Shown one piece after another: positions 16,108 to 25,509 of a stretch of 64,000 nt of DNA. This stretch comes from Clostridium_AI sp964409685 (GTDB taxonomy: Bacteria > Bacillota > Clostridia > Lachnospirales > Lachnospiraceae), in the NCBI GenBank assembly GCA_964409685.1, contig CAYPEJ010000026.1:1-64000 (forward strand), written 5' to 3'. The position numbers and the translations under genes were made by a program. The notes below the pieces were generated by a model. That model worked only from the letters and a program-made list of their open reading frames with translations, was not told the origin of the DNA and did no database searches. Each line of letters begins with the position of its first letter. Positions within the stretch are counted from its first letter, which is position 1.

Positions 16108-16650
16108 TTATTTAATTAACTTAGAAATTACTTTAAATTCTGGTGTCCCTGCCTTTACAAGAAGTTCAAATAACACCGATTCAACTGAAGAAATCACTGC
16201 TCCCTCTTGCTTCATACGCTCCATCCCAATTTGATAATTAAATTCCGTTCGAGAACTAATTGCATCTGCGATAAGATACACTTGATATCCTTCTGCAATT
16301 AAATCTCTAACTGTTTGCAGCACACAAATATGCGTTTCTAATCCTGAGATAATAACTGTTTTCTTTCCCAACTTTTCCAAAGCATCTTTGATTTCTTGTG
16401 TATCCAAACAGCTATATGTCATTTTTTCTAAATATTGAAAATTATCCTGTGTTTCAACAAGTTCAGGTACAGTCATACCTAATCCTTTTGTATACTGTTG
16501 TGTAAAAATAACAGGACAGCCAACAGCCTTTAATCCATTCAAAAGTTGAACATTTTTTTGAACTACTTCATCCTTGTTATGTATGGCAGGTACTAGCTTT
16601 TCTTGAATATCAATGACCATAGCCACTGCATCTTCTAGTTTCATGTGCAT
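16108..16650 (-). CDS. Isochorismatase-family cysteine hydrolase
   Basis: A 180-residue hydrolase of the isochorismatase/nicotinamidase superfamily. The triad is visible as Asp in AMVIDIQEKLVPAI (about 14), Lys in QYLEKMTYSCLD (about 80) and Cys in VIISGLETHICVLQTVRDLI (about 115). AAGGAGA sits before the ATG. Close relatives (YcaC-like) have unknown substrates; the metal-binding histidines of true nicotinamidases are not obvious, so I do not call it PncA. It appears to be monocistronic. Confidence 0.9.
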   Translation of the reverse strand: MHMKLEDAVAMVIDIQEKLVPAIHNKDEVVQKNVQLLNGLKAVGCPVIFTQQYTKGLGMTVPELVETQDNFQYLEKMTYSCLDTQEIKDALEKLGKKTVIISGLETHICVLQTVRDLIAEGYQVYLIADAISSRTEFNYQIGMERMKQEGAVISSVESVLFELLVKAGTPEFKVISKLIK

Positions 16651-16786
16651 GATAGATTCTCCTTTGCTCCTCTTTTCTTGAGTAAGGTAAACATAAAATC
16701 CTACTCAAACACATCTTACCACAAGGAGAAGCGAAAGTCATTAACCAACTATTATGCCTATTCTCTTTTTATATATAGACAAAAAT

Positions 16787-16828
16787 GACCTATCAGCAAC
16801 CTAGTCACTAATAGATCATTTTTTTATT
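16787..16828 (-). terminator. Terminator after the cupin gene
   Basis: On the minus strand AATGATCTATTAG pairs imperfectly with CTGATAGGTCATT, followed by TTTGTC. Confidence 0.6.
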
Positions 16829-16866
16829 ACCTGTGCTTATGAATTTATCTACTCCGAATAATCCAT

Positions 16867-17334
16867 CTAGTCTTCCATATCTGCCTCTTCTTTTGTCTCC
16901 TGAACAAGACCATACGCATAATGAGGAGGCGCATAAATAGTATACAATTTCATATCTACATCTCCAGTATTGGACACATTATGCCAAGCACCTGCAGGAA
17001 TAATGATCGAATCATCGTCTTCCACGATCTGACTAAAATTCAAATTATCTCGGCTCGATCCCATCTGCACCAATCCATCTCCTTCTTCAATACGGATAAA
17101 CTGATCCATATCAGGATGTATCTCAATTCCGATATCTTCTCCTGGTTTAATACTCATTAACACAACCTGCATGTAAGTTCCAGTCCAAAGTACAGTTCGG
17201 AAATTGTCATTCATTTTCGTCATCGTCTCCATATCAAAGACTACTGGCAGATTCCCATAATCTCTGATTCCAAAACCTTGCTGTGACATATTACTTGGCT
17301 GATTTGCAGAATTTTGAGCATTATTGTACGACAT
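16867..17334 (-). CDS. Cupin-domain protein
   Basis: A single-domain cupin. An Asn/Gln-rich N-terminus (MSYNNAQNSANQPSNMSQQG) leads into a beta barrel with cupin motif 1 as GEDIGIEIHPDMDQFIRIEE (about 75-95) and motif 2 as IIPAGAWHNVSNTGDVDMKL (about 118-138). His in IHPDMDQ and His in AWHNV are likely metal ligands. I use ATG at 17334 with AAGGAAA upstream; the frame extends 28 more codons to a TTG at 17418, and an intermediate TTG near 17364 with AGAGGT is also possible. Substrate unknown; a sugar isomerase, a dioxygenase or a simple binding role are all possible. Confidence 0.85.
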   Translation of the reverse strand: MSYNNAQNSANQPSNMSQQGFGIRDYGNLPVVFDMETMTKMNDNFRTVLWTGTYMQVVLMSIKPGEDIGIEIHPDMDQFIRIEEGDGLVQMGSSRDNLNFSQIVEDDDSIIIPAGAWHNVSNTGDVDMKLYTIYAPPHYAYGLVQETKEEADMED

Positions 17335-17431
17335 TGATCCATTTCCTTGATTATTATTTTCCAATTGATTACCTCTAACACATTCTAATTCTATATAATA
17401 TATGTCACTGGTTCTCAATTCATTCAGAATT

Positions 17432-18727
17432 TTATTCCGACTTTATCTGCTGACAGAATTCTTGAATATCTTGCAACGTTGCATAAATATTTTCTTTGGT
17501 ATGGGCGGATGAGATAAAGATTGCCTCAAACTGACTTGGTGCAAAATAATTTCCTGCCCTTAACATAGCATGAAAATACTTTGCAAACAGCCCTATATCC
17601 GAAGTCTTTGCTGACGTATAATCTACTACCTTTTTCTCTGTAAAATAAATACACGATAACGCTCCAATCCCCTCCACACGATACGGAAGCCTCATCTTCA
17701 CAAATAACTCTCTTACACCGCTTCGAAATAATTCTCCCAATTCATTAATCTTGGTATAAATATCTGGATGTTCTCTCAAAAACTGCAATTGTGCAATCCC
17801 AGCAGACATTGCAACTGGATTACCACTTAACGTTCCTGCTTGATACACATCACCTAACGGTGCTACTACCTTCATAACATCTTTACGTCCACCGTATGCA
17901 CCCACAGGCATTCCACCGCCGATAATTTTCCCAAAACAAAATAAATCTGGACTCACACCAAAGTAACCACTTGCTCCGTCTATACCAAGGCGAAATCCCG
18001 TAATCACTTCATCAAATATTAAGAGTGCATTTTCCTTATGGCAAATTTCTCTTAGTGCTTGTAAAAAACCTTCCTTTGGAACAACAAGCCCCATATTCGC
18101 TGCCACTGGTTCTACAATTACGCATGCAATTTCTCCTCTATTTTCTTCAAATAAAATTTCTACGCTTTCTATGTTATTGTATACTGCCGATAATGTATCC
18201 TTGACAGAACCATCTGTAACACCACTACTATCTGGGATTCCTGCAGTCATAAAACCAGAACCCGCCTTCACTAATAGAGAATCGGAGTGACCGTGATAGC
18301 AACCTTCGAATTTCACAATTTTATTCTTTCCTGTAAAACCTCTTGCTACGCGAATCGCACTCATCACTGCTTCTGTTCCTGAATTGACCATTCGTACCAT
18401 TTCCAATGAGGGAATCAAGTCACACATAAGTTCTGCCATCTCTACTTCTCGAGTACTGGTTGCTCCAAAACTTATGCCCCTTTCCATCTGCTTACTGACC
18501 GCTTCTTTTATGCATTCATGGTTGTGTCCTAATATCATTGCCCCCCATGAGCCAATATAATCAACATAACGATTTCCATCTACATCATAAAGATATTGTC
18601 CTTGTGCTTTCTCAATTACAGGCGGAGTTCCTCCAACTGCTCCAAATGCCCTGACTGGACTATTTACTCCCCCTGGAATTACTTTACATGCACGATTCAC
18701 GTAGTGTAATGATTTTACTCTCTCCAT
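17432..18727 (-). CDS. hemL: Glutamate-1-semialdehyde 2,1-aminomutase
   Basis: A PLP enzyme that makes 5-aminolevulinate from glutamate-1-semialdehyde, the second step of the C5 tetrapyrrole route. The PLP lysine is in LFCFGKIIGGGMPVGAYGGR (about 258-277). IPGGVNSPVRAFGAVGG near the N-terminus and MVNSGTEAVMSAIRVARGFT are also diagnostic. The 431-residue length fits. It is the last gene of the hemA-C-cobA/hemD-B-L run, which together takes glutamyl-tRNA to uroporphyrinogen III and precorrin-2. Confidence 0.97.
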   Translation of the reverse strand: MERVKSLHYVNRACKVIPGGVNSPVRAFGAVGGTPPVIEKAQGQYLYDVDGNRYVDYIGSWGAMILGHNHECIKEAVSKQMERGISFGATSTREVEMAELMCDLIPSLEMVRMVNSGTEAVMSAIRVARGFTGKNKIVKFEGCYHGHSDSLLVKAGSGFMTAGIPDSSGVTDGSVKDTLSAVYNNIESVEILFEENRGEIACVIVEPVAANMGLVVPKEGFLQALREICHKENALLIFDEVITGFRLGIDGASGYFGVSPDLFCFGKIIGGGMPVGAYGGRKDVMKVVAPLGDVYQAGTLSGNPVAMSAGIAQLQFLREHPDIYTKINELGELFRSGVRELFVKMRLPYRVEGIGALSCIYFTEKKVVDYTSAKTSDIGLFAKYFHAMLRAGNYFAPSQFEAIFISSAHTKENIYATLQDIQEFCQQIKSE

Positions 18728-18779
18728 CCCTTAATCCTTTCCTATACGATCCCTAGCTACAATCTCTCATACATATTTC

Positions 18780-19763
18780 TTAACCAATTCTACCTTCTTT
18801 CATATATCCAGCTAACTCTTTTGCATAATAGCTAATTAGCATATCTGCACCTGCACGATACATGGCAACTGCTGATTCACATACAATGGATGCTTCATCA
18901 ATATATTGCATTGCTGCTGCCGCTTTTATCATGGAGTATTCTCCACTTACACTATATACTGCCAGTGGTTTCTCACATTTTTCACGAACTTCTCTTACAA
19001 TGTCCAGATAAGACAATCCTGGTTTCACCATCAAAATGTCCGCCCCTTCTGCCATATCCAATTCCACTTCACGAAGTGCTTCTCTGCGATTGTGAAAATC
19101 CATCTGATAACTCTTACGATCTCCAAACTGTGGTGCTGAGTCTGCTGCATCACGGAATGGTCCATAAAACGCAGACGCATACTTCACTGCATAAGACATA
19201 ATTGGCGTATTTACAAAATGGTTCTGATCAAGGATTTGTCGAATCGCTCGGATTCTTCCATCCATCATATCCGACGGCGCCACCATATCTGCTCCCGCCT
19301 GCACATGGGACAATGCCGTCTTAGCCAGCACCTCCAATGTTTTATCATTATCTACATAACATCCATCTAAGATTCCACAATGTCCATGTGATGTATATTC
19401 GCACATACACACATCCGTAATACAATATAAATCAGGATAATAAGACTTAATAAAATGCAATGCCTTCTGCACAATTCCCTCTGCATCCCAAGCACCACTG
19501 CCACAAGCATCCTTCTCTGCTGGAATTCCAAACAGCAGTACACTCTTCACTCCTGCACGCATCACCAAATCCAACTCTTCACTTAATCGGTCAATACTAT
19601 ATCGATACTGTCCTGGCATTGAACGAATTTCTTCTTTAATATTAACGCCTTCCACAATAAATAATGGATAAATCAAAGTATCTGCTGAAATCCTCGTTTC
19701 ACGTACCATTCCTCGAATAATCCCATTTGTTCTTAATCTTCTCGGTCTATCTATTAAATTCAT
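18780..19763 (-). CDS. hemB: Delta-aminolevulinic acid dehydratase (porphobilinogen synthase)
   Basis: It condenses two 5-aminolevulinates to porphobilinogen. The cysteine-rich zinc site ITDVCMCEYTSHGHCGI (about 116-132) marks the zinc-dependent type. The Schiff-base lysines lie in MSYAVKYASAFYGPFRDAA and DILMVKPGLSYLDIVREV. Length is 327 residues. The start overlaps the end of cobA/hemD by 17 bp, pointing to coupled translation. Confidence 0.97.
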   Translation of the reverse strand: MNLIDRPRRLRTNGIIRGMVRETRISADTLIYPLFIVEGVNIKEEIRSMPGQYRYSIDRLSEELDLVMRAGVKSVLLFGIPAEKDACGSGAWDAEGIVQKALHFIKSYYPDLYCITDVCMCEYTSHGHCGILDGCYVDNDKTLEVLAKTALSHVQAGADMVAPSDMMDGRIRAIRQILDQNHFVNTPIMSYAVKYASAFYGPFRDAADSAPQFGDRKSYQMDFHNRREALREVELDMAEGADILMVKPGLSYLDIVREVREKCEKPLAVYSVSGEYSMIKAAAAMQYIDEASIVCESAVAMYRAGADMLISYYAKELAGYMKEGRIG

Positions 19764-21306
19764 TTTTCTTTCCTATCCTCTCTATCAATTCAACCATACT
19801 GTCCATCGTTGCTTCTCTAGCAATGGCAATGTTCATATGGTATTTTTCAGCCTCAGCCGCTGTCTGTTCCCCAATACAAAAGGCATTTACTCTTGTATAA
19901 TCCACATGTGGTAATGCTGAAACAAACCCTTTTACTGTAGATGCACTGGTAAATGTCACTCCCGTTATTGCCCCATTTTCAAATGCCTCTTCGACTTTCT
20001 CTACTAAATTCAATTTTCCCTTGTATATTGTCTCATACACTGGTATATCCTCATATGCAAAATGTCCCTCTTCTAACTCCTCTACCAATTGTGGCGAACC
20101 TTCTAATGCACGGAATAGATAAACCTTCGTGTCCATAGGTAAATTTGTTCGCAGTAGCACTCCCAGCGCTTTCGCCGAATACTGTTTCGGCATATATTCT
20201 GCAAAAATGTGAAACTCTTCTAATGCCTTTTTCGTGGCATTTCCAATCACTCCAAAAGACAGCTGTCGATTGCTTAGCAAATCTCTCATATCTATTTTCA
20301 TCTCTCGCAACTGTTCAAAGAAACATTTCACTCCTTGTGGACTTGTAAATACTGTGCACACTTTTGATGTCTCTTGGCAAAAACACTGAATTGCCTCTTT
20401 CCATCTCGCCTTACATTCCTCATGTCCTGTCTTCATAATAGGAATTGTCTCAATTGCGGGCATTTCCACAATCTGCGCTCCCAGCTTTCTCAGACGTTTG
20501 CCTAATTCCGAAGCCCTTTCTCGTGGTCTGGTAACAAGAATCTGTTGACCAAATAGTGGTTTCTTTTCCACCCACGAAAATATTCTTTCTAACTCACAAA
20601 CCTTCCCCACCACAATCACCGCTGGACTTTTCATTTGTTCTTTTTCTACCTGCCCTTTCAAAGTAGACACCGTAGCCACAACTCTTCTCTGTGCATACGT
20701 CGTACCTCGTTCTAAAAAGGCTGCTGGCATATTCGGTTCCATTCCCGCTTCTAACAAATTCCTGCAAATTTCCCCTAATGCACTTACCCCCATTAAAAAT
20801 ACCAGTGTTCCGTCCAGCTTAACCAACGAAGCAAAATCAATATCCAGCACGCCATCTTTCTTTTTATGTCCCGTTATCACATGAAAAGAGGATGTATATT
20901 CTCGGTGGGTTACTGGTATTCCACTATACATCGGCACTGCAATGGACGAGGTAATCCCAGGTACCATTTCAAATGAAATTCCTTCCTGATGGAGCAATTC
21001 TAATTCCTCTCCACCCCTTCCAAATACAAAGGGATCTCCACCTTTTAACCGCACTACCTGTTTCCCATCTTGTGCCTTTTCTAATAACATGTAATTAATC
21101 TCTTCCTGTGAGACAGAATGATTATTCGATCGTTTCCCTACATAAATCCATTCTGCTGTATCTGGCAAAATGGACAACACTTCAAGGCTTACTAATGCAT
21201 CATAAACAATGACCTCTGCCAACTTCAGTACTTCTACTGCTTTCTGCGTTAATAACCCTACTTCTCCCGTTCCTGCACCAACAAGCCAGACCTTTCCCTG
21301 TTTCAT
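19747..21306 (-). CDS. cobA-hemD: Fused uroporphyrinogen-III methyltransferase/uroporphyrinogen-III synthase
   Basis: A two-domain enzyme. The N-terminal half (about 1-245) is the S-adenosylmethionine-dependent methyltransferase making precorrin-2, with VWLVGAGTGEVGLLTQKAVE and VRLKGGDPFVFGRGGEE. The C-terminal half (about 255-519) is HemD, which closes hydroxymethylbilane to uroporphyrinogen III, with ILVTRPRERASELGKRLRKL and VTFTSASTVKGFVSALP. This fusion is common in Clostridia. Making precorrin-2 points to siroheme or cobalamin rather than heme. The ATG at 21306 follows GGAGAGG by 12 nt; a TTG one codon earlier is also open. Confidence 0.96.
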   Translation of the reverse strand: MKQGKVWLVGAGTGEVGLLTQKAVEVLKLAEVIVYDALVSLEVLSILPDTAEWIYVGKRSNNHSVSQEEINYMLLEKAQDGKQVVRLKGGDPFVFGRGGEELELLHQEGISFEMVPGITSSIAVPMYSGIPVTHREYTSSFHVITGHKKKDGVLDIDFASLVKLDGTLVFLMGVSALGEICRNLLEAGMEPNMPAAFLERGTTYAQRRVVATVSTLKGQVEKEQMKSPAVIVVGKVCELERIFSWVEKKPLFGQQILVTRPRERASELGKRLRKLGAQIVEMPAIETIPIMKTGHEECKARWKEAIQCFCQETSKVCTVFTSPQGVKCFFEQLREMKIDMRDLLSNRQLSFGVIGNATKKALEEFHIFAEYMPKQYSAKALGVLLRTNLPMDTKVYLFRALEGSPQLVEELEEGHFAYEDIPVYETIYKGKLNLVEKVEEAFENGAITGVTFTSASTVKGFVSALPHVDYTRVNAFCIGEQTAAEAEKYHMNIAIAREATMDSMVELIERIGKKNEFNR

Positions 21307-21354
21307 CAATAAAATAGTCCTCTCCTTCTGTCTTTGCTATTTTAGTCATCCTCT

Positions 21355-22248
21355 TTATTCCCAAAGTCTTTTTAATTCTACTGCAAGTTCATTTCCTATT
21401 TTCTCTGCATCAGTGACCTCTCCACATTTTTCTCCAACCGAATATTCCCCTTCCTCTTCATGGAAATATAACCCTCGCAATTTCAACTCATTTCCCTTAA
21501 TGCAGGCATACGCAGCCGTTGGCGCACTACATCCACCATCCAATGCACCAACAAAGCTTCTTTCTGCCCTTGCAACATACTCCGACTCTCTCTTCAATGC
21601 TGGTTTCAGATAGCTATAATCTTCTCCCTCTCTTCCCTGAAAAACCAATATACCTTGACCTGCCGCTGGCACGACTTCTTCAATGGAAAACACTCTTGCG
21701 ATACATTCTTCCATTCCAAGCCTAGAAAGTCCTGCATAAGCCAAAATCGTCGCCACATAATCCTCTTCTTCTAATTTTCGAAGTCTCGTCTGAACATTTC
21801 CACGAATTCCACGAAAGGTTGCATGTGGATAGAGTTTCTTTAACTGTTCCATCCTTCTTCTACTAGAAGTTCCTATACATCCCGTTTCAAAGTCCGATGT
21901 CATTCCCTGTTTTACAATCATCACATCTCTTGGATCCCCTCTTTTGGAAAATCCAATCAACGGCAATTCTTCTGGTGTTTCCATGGGCAAATCTTTTAAA
22001 CTATGAATGGAAAAATCAATTTTCTCATCTAAAAGTGCTTGATCTAATTCTTTTACAAACAATCCCTTTCCACCAATTTTATCTAAACTTTGATCTAAAA
22101 TCAGATCTCCTGTTGTTTTCATTGTCACGATTTCAAATTGAAGTTCAGGATGCAATTTTTCTATCTCTCTTATGGCAAGTTTTGTTTGAGCCACAGCAAG
22201 CTTACTATCCCTGCTCCCAACTCGTACTATTCTTCTCACGCTTTTCAT
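21355..22248 (-). CDS. hemC: Hydroxymethylbilane synthase (porphobilinogen deaminase)
   Basis: It joins four porphobilinogens into hydroxymethylbilane on a dipyrromethane cofactor. The cofactor cysteine is in SFVGALDGGCSAPTAAYACI (about residues 233-252). IVRVGSRDSKLAVAQTKLAI at the start and TSSRRRMEQLKKLYP are typical. I use ATG at 22248, with GGAGTGGAGAGG just upstream; a GTG three codons earlier lacks a site. The start lies inside the end of hemA, an overlap of about 44 bp in another frame. Confidence 0.96.
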   Translation of the reverse strand: MKSVRRIVRVGSRDSKLAVAQTKLAIREIEKLHPELQFEIVTMKTTGDLILDQSLDKIGGKGLFVKELDQALLDEKIDFSIHSLKDLPMETPEELPLIGFSKRGDPRDVMIVKQGMTSDFETGCIGTSSRRRMEQLKKLYPHATFRGIRGNVQTRLRKLEEEDYVATILAYAGLSRLGMEECIARVFSIEEVVPAAGQGILVFQGREGEDYSYLKPALKRESEYVARAERSFVGALDGGCSAPTAAYACIKGNELKLRGLYFHEEEGEYSVGEKCGEVTDAEKIGNELAVELKRLWE

Positions 22249-23503
22249 CCTCTCCACTCCATATATTTTTCGAATTCACATCTTTTTGAAATGCCTCCAT
22301 ACAGACTCTCCAATATTCCATGGGAAGGTTTTTTCGAAGTTCAAATAACATAGATGTAATCGTTCGTTCTGTTGCACTTTGAATGATTTGTTGTAATTCA
22401 TCCTGCACAGATTGTTCAGTCAATTCTTTCATCTGTTTTATTTTTTTTCCCATTCGATTATAATTTACTACTGCTTCAATATGACCAATGGATTTCACAA
22501 CTGGAACATATTCACGAAATCCATCCCATGATTCTAGTTCTTTTAATTCTCGTTTGATTATATTCTGTGCTACTGCTATGGCTTCATTATCTTGTTCGGT
22601 TTTGGATAATCCACCTAATGTGTCGATATTGTAAAGTACTATATTTTTCATTATTTTGAATTTTGGTGATATATCTCTTGGTACTGCAAGGTCGACTAGG
22701 ATATGTTGATGATTATCTGTCAAAAATGCATAACTTTCTTCATACTCTATTGTATAATGTGGGCTTGTTGTGGCACTTATTATAACATCATAGATTCCTA
22801 ACTTTGAATACCGTTCTTTGTATGAAACGGTTGCGCATCCACTTGGTATCTCCACATCTTTGGTTTTATAGTTTCTAATGGTAATGGTAACATCGGCTTG
22901 TTCTTCTACCATTCGTTGAGCGGCAAGTCTGCCAATTTCACCATTTCCGATTACTAGACATTTTTTATCTTGTAAGGTGTATAGATCTTCCCTCAATTTA
23001 TTCATCATTTCTTCAATCACAGAAGTCTTTACCGCGGTTAGATGCACTTCTGTCTTTACCTTCTTCGCAGTTGCTATGGCTGTTTGAAATATTTTTTCAA
23101 TATACATATCTGTTGTTTTCGCTTCTCGTGCAAGGTATAGCGATTCTTTTACTTGGGTGATTATTTGATCCTCACCAAATACTTTAGATTTTAAGCCACA
23201 AGATAGTTGAAATAAATGTTCCATAGCATCAAAGCCTACTCGTTCGGTAAGATAATCTTCGTATTCTCTTACTGGGAGTTTTTTCACAGAACACATTAAA
23301 TTTTTAAGAAAATCTATCTTTTTTGTTGTACTAATATATAATTCTGTTCGGTTGCATGTGGTTATTAAAAGCACTCCCTTTATATGATTTTCTTCTTGTA
23401 TGAATTTCATTGCTTCCATTGCAGAATGCTTATGAAAGGTAAAATGTTCTCGAATTGTCAAATCAGCTTTTTCATAGTCAATGCCTATCATCTGCAAAAA
23501 CAT
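22205..23503 (-). CDS. hemA: Glutamyl-tRNA reductase
   Basis: The first enzyme of the C5 pathway; it reduces glutamyl-tRNA-Glu to glutamate-1-semialdehyde with NADPH. The catalytic cysteine is in VLLITTCNRTELYIST (about residue 50). The Rossmann site reads KKCLVIGNGEIGRLAAQRMV (about 185-204), followed by a C-terminal dimerisation helix with MKNIVLYNIDTLGGLS. AGGAGGGATAAAAG precedes the ATG. It is first in the cluster. Upstream, TATAAT is visible but the -35 is weak. The 432-residue length is normal and no precorrin-2 dehydrogenase domain is fused to it. Confidence 0.95.
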   Translation of the reverse strand: MFLQMIGIDYEKADLTIREHFTFHKHSAMEAMKFIQEENHIKGVLLITTCNRTELYISTTKKIDFLKNLMCSVKKLPVREYEDYLTERVGFDAMEHLFQLSCGLKSKVFGEDQIITQVKESLYLAREAKTTDMYIEKIFQTAIATAKKVKTEVHLTAVKTSVIEEMMNKLREDLYTLQDKKCLVIGNGEIGRLAAQRMVEEQADVTITIRNYKTKDVEIPSGCATVSYKERYSKLGIYDVIISATTSPHYTIEYEESYAFLTDNHQHILVDLAVPRDISPKFKIMKNIVLYNIDTLGGLSKTEQDNEAIAVAQNIIKRELKELESWDGFREYVPVVKSIGHIEAVVNYNRMGKKIKQMKELTEQSVQDELQQIIQSATERTITSMLFELRKNLPMEYWRVCMEAFQKDVNSKNIWSGEDEKREKNSTSWEQG

Positions 23504-23625
23504 CTTTTATCCCTCCTAAGCTACTTTGTCCATCTATTATATAGAACTATAAAACATAAACCTACTATTACTAATTTATGATGGCTAATGGTGAGTTATG
23601 ATAAAATTAGAGAAAAGAATACGCC

Positions 23626-23653
23626 TTTACAATTTACCATAATATGCTATAAT
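23626..23653 (+). promoter_or_regulatory. Promoter of the small-RNA candidate
   Basis: TTTACA (23626-23631), 16 nt and TATAAT (23648-23653) on the plus strand. No protein gene follows in this direction. Confidence 0.65.
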
Positions 23654-23659
23654 AGAGAC

Positions 23660-23758
23660 ATAAAAAAGGAATAGCTGCCCACAACGGTGGTTAGCCTCAT
23701 ATTTAGTGGTAAATACCTACCTAAGACGGGCTAAGTACAAAGGTAGGTATTTTTATTT
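23660..23758 (+). ncRNA. Unidentified small RNA of about 100 nt
   Basis: A promoter ends at 23653 and a strong terminator (AATACCTACCT with AGGTAGGTATT, 23712-23722 and 23741-23751, then TTTATTTT) closes the unit. CCAC and GTGG form a small hairpin near 23679-23690. GGGCTAA in the terminator loop can pair with TTAGCC at 23691-23696, which suggests a pseudoknot or a switch. No open frame of use is present and the next gene, tRNA-Thr, is on the other strand. I do not recognise an Rfam family. Both ends are inferred. Confidence 0.6.
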
Positions 23759-23828
23759 TGGCTTGTTATTCCTATCTATATAGGCAAGCAGTGCTATGAT
23801 TAACATTTCGAATGATATCGAAAATCCA

Positions 23829-23874
23829 TCAAAAAAGACCTTCAAAGAATCATATTCTTCAAAAGCCTTTTCTT
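23829..23874 (-). terminator. Terminator after tRNA-Thr
   Basis: On the minus strand TTTTGAAGAAT pairs with ATTCTTTGAAG around ATG; a flanking AAAAG pairs with CTTTT, and T residues follow. Confidence 0.6.
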
Positions 23875-23876
23875 AA

Positions 23877-23948
23877 GCTACTAACGGGAGTCGAACCCGT
23901 GACCTCAACATTACCAATGTTGCGCTCTACCGCCTGAGCTATAGCAGC
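23877..23948 (-). tRNA. tRNA-Thr(GGT)
   Basis: A full 72-nt cloverleaf on the minus strand. The acceptor stem pairs GCTGCTA with TAGTAGC, and the T arm has GGGTTCGACTCCC. The anticodon stem CAACA/TGTTG encloses TTGGTAA, giving anticodon GGT. No CCA is encoded. It begins 27 bp after sigH, so it may be read from the same transcript. Confidence 0.95.
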
Positions 23949-23975
23949 ATAAAACTTATTCAGTTTTCTGTTGAA

Positions 23976-24608
23976 TTATATTTCTTTATTCATCTCTTTC
24001 AACAAATGCGTCAACTTTGTTTTTATCCTCTGAAGTGCATTGTCAATTGACTTAGGCTCGCGTTCTAATTCCTTTGCAATCTCTTGATAATTCTTTCCAC
24101 CAAGATATAAACCAAGGACTTGTTGTTCCATAGAACTTAACCGCCTCTCGAGTTCATATTCTAACATACTTGTACTCTCTTTGTCAATCACTAATTCCTC
24201 TGGATTTTGATTATTTGACAAAAAAACATCTAATAAGGCAGTATTTTCACTATTTTCTTCTCCAAATGCTGGAGCATAAAACGAAATATAATCATTTAAA
24301 GGAATATGTTTCTTTCGATTGGACAGTTTGATGGCAGTATACATTTGACGAGAAATACATAAATCTGCAAATGTAAAAAAATTGTTGTTACAGGAATCGT
24401 CATAGTCGCGAATGGCTTTATATAGACCAATCATCCCTTCTTGAATCAAATCATCCTTATCACCACCGATTAGGAATAAGGTATTTGCTTTCTTTCTTAC
24501 AAGATTTTTATACTTTTCCAAAAGATAATCAATAGCTTCATTATCTTTGTTGCGGATTAACTCAATAATTTCTTGATCACTTAATCCTGCGTACCTCTCA
24601 TCTCGCAT
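23976..24608 (-). CDS. sigH: RNA polymerase sigma-H (sporulation sigma factor)
   Basis: A sigma-70-family factor of SigH/Spo0H type, which starts early stationary-phase and sporulation genes. Region 2 shows in NKDNEAIDYLLEKYKNLVRK and DLIQEGMIGLYKAIRDYD (about residues 20-80); region 4 in MEQQVLGLYLGGKNYQEIA and SIDNALQRIKTKL (about 165-205). I place the start at ATG 24608 with GGAGGT 4 nt upstream; a GTG four codons earlier is possible. The order cysS-mrnC-rlmB-sigH is the conserved Clostridia neighbourhood. The usual next genes (rpmG, secE, nusG) are missing here and tRNA-Thr follows instead. Confidence 0.94.
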   Translation of the reverse strand: MRDERYAGLSDQEIIELIRNKDNEAIDYLLEKYKNLVRKKANTLFLIGGDKDDLIQEGMIGLYKAIRDYDDSCNNNFFTFADLCISRQMYTAIKLSNRKKHIPLNDYISFYAPAFGEENSENTALLDVFLSNNQNPEELVIDKESTSMLEYELERRLSSMEQQVLGLYLGGKNYQEIAKELEREPKSIDNALQRIKTKLTHLLKEMNKEI

Positions 24609-24698
24609 ACTTACCTCCACTTTGTATCCCCTTATTATTACTTATAATTTCCCTTTCAAATTAATATCCAAAATTGGACTATCATGCTCCTCTGAATT

Positions 24699-25451
24699 CT
24701 ATTTCATTCTTTGACGAACGATTTCATATGCTAGTACACCCATAGCCACAGACGCATTCAGAGAATCAATATCACCTTTCATTGGAATCTGTGCTACAAA
24801 GTCACAATTTTCCTTAACTAATCGACCAACACCTTCACCTTCATTTCCAATCACCAAACCAATTGGACCTGTAAGGTTTAAGTTGTACATAACGTCTCCG
24901 TCCATGTCGGCACATACAAACCAAAGACCACGTTCTTTTAACTCTTCCATTGTTTTTACAAGGTTTGTTACTTTTACAACTGGTGTGTAGTTAAGGGCAC
25001 CTGCTGAAGTTCTAGCTACTGTTGCAGTTAAACCAACGGCACGATGCTTTGGAATGATAACGCCGTGTGCACCACATTGATTTGCTGTACGGATAATTGC
25101 GCCAAGATTGTGAGGATCTTCGATATTATCTAAAATAATAACAAATGGAGCCTCACCTTTTTTTTCAGCTAATGCAAAGATATCTTTCATTTCACTGTAA
25201 TCATACGCTGCTGCTTTTGCTACAACACCTTGATGCTTACCTGTTGTAGACATGGCATTTAATCTTTCCTTTGGTACAAAGTTAATGATTGTATCGTGTT
25301 TTCTTGCTTCACGTACGATGGACTGAATTGGACCATCTTTGCAACCATCTAAGATAAATAGACGGTCAATTGTCTTTCCAGAACGAAATGCTTCTAATAC
25401 TGCATTTCTTCCTTCTATTGTAAATTCTTCAAAATTATCTAGTTTATTCAC
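24699..25451 (-). CDS. rlmB: 23S rRNA (guanosine-2'-O-)-methyltransferase RlmB, SpoU family
   Basis: A SPOUT methyltransferase that 2'-O-methylates a 23S rRNA guanosine. A substrate-binding N-terminal domain (IEGRNAVLEAFRSGKTIDRL) leads into the catalytic domain with motif 1 as ILDNIEDPHNLGAIIRTANQ, motif 2 as IGLVIGNEGEGVGRLVKENC and motif 3 as IPMKGDIDSLNASVAMGVL. Length is 250 residues. The start codon is GTG after AGGAGTAACA. It lies between mrnC and sigH. Confidence 0.94.
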   Translation of the reverse strand: MNKLDNFEEFTIEGRNAVLEAFRSGKTIDRLFILDGCKDGPIQSIVREARKHDTIINFVPKERLNAMSTTGKHQGVVAKAAAYDYSEMKDIFALAEKKGEAPFVIILDNIEDPHNLGAIIRTANQCGAHGVIIPKHRAVGLTATVARTSAGALNYTPVVKVTNLVKTMEELKERGLWFVCADMDGDVMYNLNLTGPIGLVIGNEGEGVGRLVKENCDFVAQIPMKGDIDSLNASVAMGVLAYEIVRQRMK

Positions 25452-25509
25452 TGTTACTCCTATCTGCCAACATTTTTGTTGCCCTTTTGCTCAATATTGC
25501 TCAATATTA

